Positions 13,883-20,826 of a DNA stretch of 38,588 nt are shown one piece after another. This DNA comes from an uncultured Ruminococcus sp. Lineage in GTDB: Bacteria > Bacillota > Clostridia > Oscillospirales > Acutalibacteraceae. The notes beneath the pieces were generated by a model, which saw only the letters and a list, made by a program, of their open reading frames with translations, did no database searches and was not told the DNA's origin. The stretch is from positions 11,099 to 49,686 of the forward strand of contig CAJOFK010000043.1 in NCBI GenBank assembly GCA_905234015.1. Direction: 5' to 3'. The first letter of the stretch is position 1; every line of letters starts with the position of its first letter. Position numbers and translations under genes: made by a program.

Positions 13883-14857
13883 TTATGTAACCTTAACATT
13901 CAGTTTAAGTATAACTCCGTTCACTTTGATTTTAAGCACCGTACTGCCTTTTTTTAGTCCGCAGACTGTAATTTTATCCGCCTTAGCCTTAGAGATAATC
14001 AGGGCGTACTCTGTACTCTTATACTTATTCTTAACATTTGAAGCTCTGCCGATAATTTTAACGACGGCGGTCTTACCCTTTTTAACCTTAACCTTACTGT
14101 CGGAAAGCTTCGGGCTCGTTACAACCTTTACGATACAATATAGCTTTTTCTTACCTACCTTAGCGGTAATTTTAGCCCTGCCCTTTTTAAGGGTACTGAT
14201 AATTCCCTTTTTATTAACCTTCGCGATTTTATTATTGTCAGAGGTGAAGGTAACTTTTCTGCCGTTTTTATTCTTAACATTGAGGTTAACGCGTTTACCG
14301 CATTTTAAGGTTGCGGTAGTGAAATTAAGCTTAACCTTTCTGCTTTTTAAAGCCGCTGCGCTGTTTTTAGGGCTGTTTTCAATAATAATCCTTCCGTCTG
14401 AATTTTTTCCGTCAGGAGCCTGAGTTGCGGCAGGTTTATCGGGGATATTTGCCGTAGCCTCGGTTGCCTCCTGAACGGGAGCGCAGGTAGATGCCTGAGT
14501 AAAGGGCTGCCAGCTTGTCGGCAGTTGAACGCCCGGGTCCGCAGTAGTTTCCCACATCGGAGATTCCGTCGGTTCAAATTCAACCTGTTCCGATCCGCCG
14601 GGCTCGTCAGGCTCGGTTGAAACGGTTTCCGTTACGGGCTCGATTTCCGGCCCGGTTGTTTCGGTCGTAGAGGTTTCCCCGGAATCATCTAAAATATCGG
14701 AAACCTCATTTCCCCCGAGAATAAGCGGTTCGCTTTTATCCGCAGAAACAACATTCACAGCTTCGGCATTATTGGAGGATTTTTCCTCAACCGCCGCAAC
14801 GCTTACGCAGGAAAGCAAAAGAATAAACGCAGCTATAACAGCCGTTAATTTTTTCAT
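13883..14857 (-). CDS. Secreted protein with a BIG2-type Ig-like domain
   Basis: This 324-aa exported protein has a signal peptide (residues 1-22, MKKLTAVIAAFILLLSCVSV...). A long Thr/Pro/Glu/Ser-rich spacer (about 55-165) contains TETTGPEIEPVTETVSTEPD and similar runs. A bacterial Ig-like (BIG2) domain follows near 170-250 with the signature TFTSDNNKIAKVNKKGIISTLKKGRAKITAKV, and a second, weaker beta-rich segment reaches the C-terminus. The region is very Lys-rich, as in the neighbouring secreted proteins. Such domains usually serve adhesion or wall anchoring. The start overlaps the anti-sigma gene stop by 4 bp (ATGA), so the two are coupled. Confidence 0.85.
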   Translation of the reverse strand: MKKLTAVIAAFILLLSCVSVAAVEEKSSNNAEAVNVVSADKSEPLILGGNEVSDILDDSGETSTTETTGPEIEPVTETVSTEPDEPGGSEQVEFEPTESPMWETTADPGVQLPTSWQPFTQASTCAPVQEATEATANIPDKPAATQAPDGKNSDGRIIIENSPKNSAAALKSRKVKLNFTTATLKCGKRVNLNVKNKNGRKVTFTSDNNKIAKVNKKGIISTLKKGRAKITAKVGKKKLYCIVKVVTSPKLSDSKVKVKKGKTAVVKIIGRASNVKNKYKSTEYALIISKAKADKITVCGLKKGSTVLKIKVNGVILKLNVKVT

Positions 14858-15534
14858 TCTTCTCCCTCCCCTGATGTTTCAACCGAGGCGGCGATTTTAA
14901 ACATCTCGTCATCCTTCTCAAAGCCCGTAAGTTCAAAGACGTAACCGTCCTTTTCCCAGACGAGCATCGTCATATCCTCGTACGTTCTTATGATATAGCT
15001 TACGCCGTTTTTCTCGATTTTCTTTACGGCGGAGAACTCGCTGTCCGAGGCGGAGGAGTATGACTTTTTCGTAAACTGCTGGAAGTCGATATAGCTTTCG
15101 CCCTTAGTAAAATACTGCTCATACGCTTCAGCGGTCTTGCTTTTATCCTCGAGCTTATAACCCTCGGGAATATAGCTCAGGGCGTAGAGCTTTTCGAGAG
15201 TATCGGGGCTCTTTGCGGAATTTTTACCGTACTCGATAACGTCAACCTGACTGTCGCGCGAGATAAAGAAGCCTAAAATGCTCTCCCTTATCGCCGTAAC
15301 GCTTAATGCGGAGGTCATAATTACCGCTGCCGCTACTACCGCCGCAAGCACCTTGCGCTTCGGGGTTCTCGTCGCCTTACGGAAATAACTCGTCTCGGAT
15401 TTAATGAGATTTTCCATTTTTTTCTCAAAATCCCTCGAGGGCGTAAACGCTTTTTCCTCATATTCGCCGAGGCGTTTATTCTCGTATATTTCAAGCGCCT
15501 TTACAAGCAGCTCATTATTCAACGCTTTTTCCAT
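14854..15534 (-). CDS. Anti-sigma-factor-like membrane protein with DUF4367-like domain
   Basis: A 226-aa protein. The N-terminal about 62 residues are cytosolic and helical, one membrane helix lies near 64-86 (KVLAAVVAAAVIMTSALSV), and an extracytoplasmic domain follows (about 105-222). The outer part (YIPEGYKLED...YIDFQQFTKKS...FELTGF) resembles the DUF4367 family, often found on Firmicute membrane proteins paired with ECF sigma factors. It overlaps the sigma-factor gene by 20 bp and the next secreted-protein gene by 4 bp. The topology and context indicate that it binds the sigma factor inside and senses a signal outside. No canonical HxxxCxxC zinc motif is visible. Confidence 0.8.
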   Translation of the reverse strand: MEKALNNELLVKALEIYENKRLGEYEEKAFTPSRDFEKKMENLIKSETSYFRKATRTPKRKVLAAVVAAAVIMTSALSVTAIRESILGFFISRDSQVDVIEYGKNSAKSPDTLEKLYALSYIPEGYKLEDKSKTAEAYEQYFTKGESYIDFQQFTKKSYSSASDSEFSAVKKIEKNGVSYIIRTYEDMTMLVWEKDGYVFELTGFEKDDEMFKIAASVETSGEGEE

Positions 15535-16063
15535 ACGAACCTCCTAAAAGAATTCTTAAGCTCTCGCGCGAGCGTTGGAGCCGTTTTCTCGCCGCCGCAG
15601 GGCTGATTCCGAGGGCGGAAGCGATTTCCTTATCGTTTAAGCCGTTAAGGTATTTAAGCACCATAACGTCCCTGTATTTTTCGGGGAGAGCGGCGATTTT
15701 CTCAGCAACATACTCGGCGGTAAGCTTACGCTCCGCGTCAGCTTCAACGCTTTTATCCCACGCGATATTTTCGTCGAGCTCAACGATTTTTTCCTTTTTA
15801 CGCTTTACGTACATCGTTTTCGCGACGTTCTCGAGCACAATCATAACGAAGCCCTTTGAGCGCGGATGCTCGGGTTCCTCCAGCTTATCGAGGTTGTTAA
15901 GTATCCGCATAAAGGCGTTATGTACCGCGTCCTCGGCGTAATCCCTGTCGCCGAGGATTTCGTACGCGCGCGAAAGCATAAGCCCCTTGTAGAGCGTATA
16001 AAGCGTCTCAAATTTTCCTTTTTCATTCTCGCCGTTAAGGCTCAAAAGATATAATGCAAGCAT
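15515..16063 (-). CDS. ECF-type RNA polymerase sigma factor
   Basis: A 182-aa protein with sigma region 2 near residues 20-65 (LYKGLMLSRAYEILGDRDYA, then EDAVHNAFMRI) and region 4 near 123-175. Region 4 is a helix-turn-helix, YLNGLNDKEIASALGISPAA, followed by RKRLQRSRESL. No region 1 or 3 is present, as in ECF sigmas. The ribosome site CGGAG is 6 nt before the ATG. It heads a four-gene operon with an anti-sigma-like protein and two secreted proteins, so the secreted proteins are probably its own output. I could not define a clear autoregulated promoter in 16064-16224. That gap otherwise holds a 'ttatcacttacc' repeat tract. Confidence 0.9.
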   Translation of the reverse strand: MLALYLLSLNGENEKGKFETLYTLYKGLMLSRAYEILGDRDYAEDAVHNAFMRILNNLDKLEEPEHPRSKGFVMIVLENVAKTMYVKRKKEKIVELDENIAWDKSVEADAERKLTAEYVAEKIAALPEKYRDVMVLKYLNGLNDKEIASALGISPAAARKRLQRSRESLRILLGGSYGKSVE

Positions 16064-16224
16064 TTTTTCTCCGATTTATAAATCTCTTTACTATCTGTAA
16101 CTTTGTTAATATGATTTTTGTGACATATTTTTTTATGCAGAACATTTACCACTTATCACTTACCCCTAAAATATTATACATCATTTTTCACAATTTTTAA
16201 ATAGCAAAAATCTCAATCCTTTAA

Positions 16225-16253
16225 TTGACTAAATTGTTTTAAAATGGTATTAT
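16225..16253 (+). promoter_or_regulatory. Promoter of proBA
   Basis: TTGACT (16225-16230), a 17-bp spacer and TATTAT (16248-16253). Confidence 0.7.
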
Positions 16254-16292
16254 ATAAGGCGACGATTATTTTTCTTCGGAAGGCGGAGATTT

Positions 16293-17063
16293 ATGAGAAT
16301 AGTAATTAAGGTGGGCACCTCTACCCTCGCCCACGACACGGGACTTTTAAATATTAAAAGAGTTGAGCAGATGTGCAAGGTTATTTCCGATTTAAAGAAC
16401 GCAGGCCACGAGGTTGCCCTTGTATCCTCGGGAGCTATCGGAATGGGGCTCGGCAAAATCGGCTACACAAAACGCCCCGGCGATATTCCTACCAAGCAGG
16501 CGGCTGCCGCAATCGGTCAGTGCGAGCTTATGTATACCTACGACAAGCTCTTTTCCGAGTATAATCACACGGTAGCTCAGATTCTTATGACAGGCGCTTA
16601 CGTTGCGCTGGAGGATTACGGAAAGAACCTCAACAACACGCTTTTCAGGCTTTTAGAGCTCGGCGTAATCCCGATTATTAACGAGAACGATACGGTAACA
16701 ACAGACGAAATCGTTATCGGCGACAACGACACCCTCGGCGCGACAATCGCCCTTACCTTAAAAGCGGATTTGCTTATACTTTTATCCGATATTGACGGAC
16801 TGTTCACCGACGACCCGAACACTAACCCCGACGCCAAGCGTATTGACGTAGTTGAGGAAATCACCCCCGAGATTGAAGCTCTCGCGGGCAAAAAGGGCTC
16901 GGTACTCGGTACGGGCGGTATGATTACAAAGATTAACGCCGCTAAAATGGTAACCGAAAAGGGAATCGATATGGTAGTAGCAAACGGCAGAAATCCCGAA
17001 ATACTTTACGATATTTTAGACGGAACGGCGGTTTGCACGAGATTTATCGCAAAGAAAAGCTGA
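16293..17063 (+). CDS. proB: Glutamate 5-kinase
   Basis: This 256-aa enzyme phosphorylates glutamate as the first step of proline synthesis, in the cytosol. It is an amino-acid-kinase fold: VIKVGTSTLA at the N-terminus binds ATP, NENDTVTTDEI near 132 and SDIDGLFTDDPN near 165 are substrate/nucleotide loops, and GTGGMITKINAAKM near 210 is the ProB signature. It lacks the C-terminal PUA domain found in the 370-aa E. coli type; the short form is common in Clostridia. The ribosome site is GGCGGAG. proA follows after 17 bp, forming the usual proBA pair whose products make a channeling complex. Confidence 0.96.
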   Translation: MRIVIKVGTSTLAHDTGLLNIKRVEQMCKVISDLKNAGHEVALVSSGAIGMGLGKIGYTKRPGDIPTKQAAAAIGQCELMYTYDKLFSEYNHTVAQILMTGAYVALEDYGKNLNNTLFRLLELGVIPIINENDTVTTDEIVIGDNDTLGATIALTLKADLLILLSDIDGLFTDDPNTNPDAKRIDVVEEITPEIEALAGKKGSVLGTGGMITKINAAKMVTEKGIDMVVANGRNPEILYDILDGTAVCTRFIAKKS

Positions 17064-17080
17064 TATAACAGGAGGAAGAA

Positions 17081-18328
17081 ATGACGACTAAAGAATTACT
17101 TATAAAAGCCAAAAACGCAAAGGCTTTGGTAAACACAATCTCAACCGAAAAAATTAACGAGGCGCTTAACGCTATGGCTCAGGCGCTTATTGATAACACA
17201 GAGGATATCCTCAGAAAAAACGCCGAGGATATTGAAAAAGCAAGGGGCACCGTAAGCGACGTTATGATTGACAGGCTTGCGCTCTCCGAGGAAAGAATCA
17301 AGGGTATGGCTGACGGCGTAAGAGACGTTGCAAAGCTCCCCTCACCTGTCGGCAAGGTGCTTAAGTCAAACGAGCCTCAGCCCGGACTTATTATCGAGAA
17401 AACCTCGGTTCCGCTCGGAGTTGTTGCGATTATTTACGAAAGCCGTCCGAACGTTACCTCGGACGCCGCTGCGCTCGCCTTAAAGAGCGGCAACGTCTGC
17501 GTGCTCCGCTGCGGTAAGGAGGCTCATCAGAGCGCGTCGGCAATTGTTGAAGCGCTTCAGAAGGGATTAGAGAGCGCAGGACTTTCAAAGGACTTAGTGC
17601 TCCTCGTTGAGGATACAACTCGTCAGAGCGCTACCGAGCTTATGACTGCCGACGGCTGCGTTGATTTACTTATTCCGAGAGGCGGAAAAGGCCTTATCTC
17701 CGCGTGCGTAAAGAACGCAACGGTACCCGTTATTCAGACAGGCACGGGAATCTGCCATATTTTCGTTGACGAGAGCGCGGATATTGATATGGCGCTCAAC
17801 ATCGTTGAAAACGCTAAAACGAGCCGTCCGTCGGTATGCAATGCCGAGGAGGTGCTCGTAGTTCATAAGAACATCGCGGGAGAGTTTTTACCGAAGCTTA
17901 AAGAGCGTTTAGTAGATTCACGCGCGGAAAATCCCGTTGAGCTGAGACTTGACGAGGAAGCAATTAAGATTATTGACGGTACTCCCGCAGGCGAAAACGA
18001 CTTTGACACCGAGTTCTTAGACTATATTTTAGCGGTTAAAATCGTAGACAGCGCCGCCGAGGCGGTTTCTCATATCAACACTCATTCAACAGGCCACAGC
18101 GAGGCTATTGTTACCGCAAGCGGCGAGAGCGCGGAGCTTTTCACTAAGGGTATCGACAGCTCGTCGGTATACGTCAACGCGAGCACACGCTTCACGGACG
18201 GCGGAGAGTTCGGCTTAGGCTGCGAGATGGGTATTTCTACTCAGAAGCTCCACGCAAGAGGTCCGATGGGACTTGAGGAGCTCAACACCTATAAGTACAT
18301 TATCAGAGGCAACGGACACGTAAGGTAG
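17081..18328 (+). CDS. proA: Gamma-glutamyl phosphate reductase (glutamate-5-semialdehyde dehydrogenase)
   Basis: This 415-aa NADPH-dependent enzyme reduces gamma-glutamyl phosphate to glutamate semialdehyde, the second proline step. The catalytic Cys253 lies in RPSVCNAEE, the family active site. VIYESRPNVTSDAAALALKSGN near 118-140 and LIPRGGKGL near 195 are also characteristic, and EFGLGCEMGISTQKLHARGPMG marks the C-terminal part. Full length. AGGAGG lies 7 nt before the ATG. It is co-transcribed with proB. No clear terminator is seen; the gene runs into a repeat-filled 340-bp gap before proC. Confidence 0.97.
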   Translation: MTTKELLIKAKNAKALVNTISTEKINEALNAMAQALIDNTEDILRKNAEDIEKARGTVSDVMIDRLALSEERIKGMADGVRDVAKLPSPVGKVLKSNEPQPGLIIEKTSVPLGVVAIIYESRPNVTSDAAALALKSGNVCVLRCGKEAHQSASAIVEALQKGLESAGLSKDLVLLVEDTTRQSATELMTADGCVDLLIPRGGKGLISACVKNATVPVIQTGTGICHIFVDESADIDMALNIVENAKTSRPSVCNAEEVLVVHKNIAGEFLPKLKERLVDSRAENPVELRLDEEAIKIIDGTPAGENDFDTEFLDYILAVKIVDSAAEAVSHINTHSTGHSEAIVTASGESAELFTKGIDSSSVYVNASTRFTDGGEFGLGCEMGISTQKLHARGPMGLEELNTYKYIIRGNGHVR

Positions 18329-18341
18329 TTGGCAGTAAATG

Positions 18342-18505
18342 ACTTGTCATTCTGAGCGGTTGCCGCAGACATATTTGCGTTAGCAAATAGTCAAAGAATC
18401 TCCTTCATAAAAGCAGGAAGAAGGAAGAAGGAAGCAGGAAGTGCTTTAGACGAGCAGACGGTGCGGATAAGGAAACAACTGCGGCGCCCGACTGTATTAA
18501 TATTG
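18342..18505. repeat. REP-like unit, AGGAAG tract and family A copy b
   Basis: Three repeat parts lie in the same order as at 3363-3520: the REP-like unit (18342-18402, cttgtcattctgagcg...tcaaagaatctcc), a purine tract aggaagaaggaag (about 18414-18441), and family A copy b (18449-18505, gacgagcagacggtgcgg...cccgactgtattaatattg). Confidence 0.75.
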
Positions 18506-18544
18506 ATGTTTATATGCAACGTTAATTTAGCACCGTAGGGAACG
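18482..18544. repeat. 63-bp inverted repeat, left copy (pairs with 20705-20767)
   Basis: The reverse complement matches 20705-20767 at 59 of 63 positions. The two copies flank proC and the glycosyltransferase gene. The left part is the end of family A copy b. Confidence 0.8.
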
Positions 18545-18626
18545 AGTTATTCCCCTGTTAGGGGAAATGTCGCGAAGCGACAAAAGGGTTGCTGTTCCTG
18601 CTTAAGGAACCACCCGCGTTCCCTAC
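18535..18626. repeat. Small inverted-end element before proC
   Basis: GTAGGGAACG (18535-18544) and CGTTCCCTAC (18617-18626) are perfect inverted ends of a 92-bp segment. Inside are short palindromes CCCCTGTTAGGGG and TGTCGCGAAGCGACA. No gene is seen. It could be a tiny MITE or a structured leader for proC. Confidence 0.6.
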
Positions 18627-18667
18627 TGTTTTACGATAAAAACATTATTAGAAAGGATCGTCCAAAA

Positions 18668-19468
18668 ATGACATTCGGATTTATCGGTGCGGGAAATATG
18701 GGCGGAGCGTTATGCAAGGCCGTTTCAAAAAGCACAAAGGATATTAAAATAGCTGACTTTTTCGAGGAAAAGGCTCAGGCGTTAGCCGATAAAACAGGCG
18801 GAAAGGTAAGCGACAACAACTCAATCGCCGCAGATTGCAGCTTCATCTTCCTCGGGGTTAAACCTCAGATGATGGCGGATATGCTCGGCGGAATCAAAGA
18901 CACGCTCTCAAAGCGCGAGGACGATTTCGTGCTCGTTACTATGGCGGCGGGACTTTCGATTGATACAATCAGAAAGCTCGCGGGCGGAAGCTATAAGGTT
19001 ATCCGCATTATGCCCAACACTCCCGTAGAGGTCGGCGAGGGCGAAATTCTTTATACAAAAGGCGATAACGTAAGCGAAAGCGAGCTTAACGCTTTCCTTG
19101 AAAATATGAAATTTGCGGGCAACCTCACGCCGATTCCCGAGAGCCTTATGGACGCCGGATGTTCGGTATCGGGCTGCGGCCCTGCGTTCGTGTATATGTT
19201 TATACGCGGTCTCGCGGAGGGCGGCAAGGAATGCGGTATAGACGAAAAAACCGCCCTTACTATGGCGGCTCAGACGGTTATCGGAAGCGCAAAGCTCCTT
19301 ATGGAAAGCGGCGAGGACCCGTCGGTGCTTATTGAAAAGGTATGCTCTCCCGGCGGCAGCACAATCGAGGGCGTTAAATCGCTTGAGGACGATAACTTAG
19401 AGGACGTCGTAGTAAACGCGGTTCAGGCGGCTTACAAGCGCAATATAGAACTGGGCAAATTAAGCTGA
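18668..19468 (+). CDS. proC: Pyrroline-5-carboxylate reductase
   Basis: This 266-aa NAD(P)H enzyme performs the last step of proline synthesis. The Rossmann motif FGFIGAGNMGGAL opens the protein (residues 2-14). VIRIMPNTPVEVGEGE near 115 and SGCGPAFVYMFIRGLAEGG near 162 are conserved. The C-terminal signature VCSPGGSTIEGVKSLE lies near 222. Length is normal. The ribosome site is AAAGGAT, 8 nt before the ATG. It follows proBA in the same direction but is separated by repeats, so it may have its own weak promoter. Confidence 0.96.
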   Translation: MTFGFIGAGNMGGALCKAVSKSTKDIKIADFFEEKAQALADKTGGKVSDNNSIAADCSFIFLGVKPQMMADMLGGIKDTLSKREDDFVLVTMAAGLSIDTIRKLAGGSYKVIRIMPNTPVEVGEGEILYTKGDNVSESELNAFLENMKFAGNLTPIPESLMDAGCSVSGCGPAFVYMFIRGLAEGGKECGIDEKTALTMAAQTVIGSAKLLMESGEDPSVLIEKVCSPGGSTIEGVKSLEDDNLEDVVVNAVQAAYKRNIELGKLS

Positions 19469-19497
19469 TTGACTAAATTAAAAAAATGTCACAATTA

Positions 19498-19526
19498 TTG
19501 ATATACCGACGAAAATGTGATATAAT
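19498..19526 (+). promoter_or_regulatory. Promoter of the glycosyltransferase gene
   Basis: TTGATA (19498-19503), a 17-bp spacer and TATAAT (19521-19526). Confidence 0.82.
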
Positions 19527-19580
19527 AACCCGAGTTTGGTTTCAAAGCATATATGAAACAAAGAATGGATGTAGATATTT

Positions 19581-20612
19581 ATGGAGACTACAGAAAAGGT
19601 AATAACCTTCGCGGTTCCCTGCTACAACTCCGCCGAGTATATGGATCACTGTATCAGCACGCTTCTCTCGGTCGGCGAGGACGCGGAAATTATCCTTATC
19701 GACGACGGCTCAACTAAAGACAATACACCCGAGGTTTGTGACTATTACGCGGAGAAATATCCGAATATCGTTAAGGTTATCCACCAGGAAAACGGCGGTC
19801 ACGGCGAGGGCGTAAACCAGGGGCTTAAGCACGCAACCGGTACATACTACAAGGTAGTTGACAGCGACGACTGGCTCGACACCGACGCTTTAAGGCAGGT
19901 GCTCGTTAAGCTTAAGGAGCTTGAGGTTAAAAACCTCGATATGATGATTTTCAACTACGTTTACGAGCATGTTGAGGATAACACCACCCACACCATGCAC
20001 TACCGCAACGTTTTTCCGCAGAATACAATCTTCTCGTGGGACGATATCAGCGGCTTCAGCATTTCGCAGTGTCTTTTAATGCACTCGGTAATCTACCGCA
20101 CTCAGCTTTTAAAGGACTGCGGAATCACTCTTCCGAAGCACACCTTCTACGTTGATAATATCTTCGTATATACTCCCCTGCCCTACGTTAAGAACATCTA
20201 CTATATGAACCTCGATTTATACCGTTACTTTATCGGCAGAGAGGATCAGAGCGTTAACGAGAGCGTTATGGCGTCGCGTATTGACCAGCAGCTTAGAGTT
20301 ACTAAAATTATGATAGACGCTCACAGGATTGACGACGTATTCAGGATAAGTAAAAAGCTCGGAAAATATATGCGCAAATACATAACGATGATGATGACGA
20401 TTTCGAACATATTCTGCGAGATTTGCGAGTATGAGGATAAGGACGAAAAGCGCAAGGATTTATGGCAGTATCTTAAAAACAGCGACAAAAAGCTGTATAA
20501 GTATATTAAGCATAAAACCATATGGAGCTTCGGCAATATTCAGAATAAGCCCGGGCGCAAGCTCTCGGTTTTCCTCTACAGAATCGCGAGAAAGATTTAC
20601 AAGTTCAATTAG
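19581..20612 (+). CDS. Family 2 glycosyltransferase
   Basis: A 343-aa GT-A fold enzyme that transfers a sugar from a nucleotide donor, probably in cell-surface polysaccharide or glycolipid synthesis. Visible features are ITFAVPCYNSAEYMDHCIST at the start, AEIILIDDGSTKDN (about 33-46) with the nucleotide-binding Asp pair, NGGHGEGVNQGLKHATGTYY, and DSDDWLD (about 95-101), the DxD-type metal site. No membrane helices are evident; the C-terminus is basic and may sit on the membrane. The ribosome site is poor; the ATG at 19581 is the first in frame before the conserved start. It is monocistronic with its own promoter and terminator. The acceptor is unknown. Confidence 0.9.
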   Translation: METTEKVITFAVPCYNSAEYMDHCISTLLSVGEDAEIILIDDGSTKDNTPEVCDYYAEKYPNIVKVIHQENGGHGEGVNQGLKHATGTYYKVVDSDDWLDTDALRQVLVKLKELEVKNLDMMIFNYVYEHVEDNTTHTMHYRNVFPQNTIFSWDDISGFSISQCLLMHSVIYRTQLLKDCGITLPKHTFYVDNIFVYTPLPYVKNIYYMNLDLYRYFIGREDQSVNESVMASRIDQQLRVTKIMIDAHRIDDVFRISKKLGKYMRKYITMMMTISNIFCEICEYEDKDEKRKDLWQYLKNSDKKLYKYIKHKTIWSFGNIQNKPGRKLSVFLYRIARKIYKFN

Positions 20613-20646
20613 TTTTAATGCTAAAACAGAATAATACTAACGTTAA

Positions 20647-20690
20647 AACGGAGCGGCTCAGAGTTTGAGCCGCTCCGTTAGTTTTATGTT
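20647..20690. terminator. Bidirectional terminator
   Basis: Perfect 14-bp stem AACGGAGCGGCTCA (20647-20660) / TGAGCCGCTCCGTT (20666-20679), with T-rich sequence on the plus side (AGTTTTATG) and TTTTAACG on the minus side. It serves the glycosyltransferase gene and probably the metallophosphoesterase gene. Confidence 0.88.
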
Positions 20691-20704
20691 ATTTTTAACG
20701 TTCG

Positions 20705-20800
20705 CGTTCCATACGGTGCTGAATTAACGTTGCATATAAACATCAATATTAACACAGTCGGGCACCGCGGTAATAGCTTATACCGCGCTGTCTGCCCGAC
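20705..20800 (-). repeat. 63-bp inverted repeat, right copy, plus family A copy d
   Basis: 20705-20767 is the inverted partner of 18482-18544. 20744-20800 is family A copy d in minus orientation (caatattaacacagtcggg...tctgcccgacc). Its centre forms a hairpin, CGCGGTA...TACCGCG. Confidence 0.78.
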
Positions 20801-20826
20801 CATAATTATCCATTATCCATTTTCAA

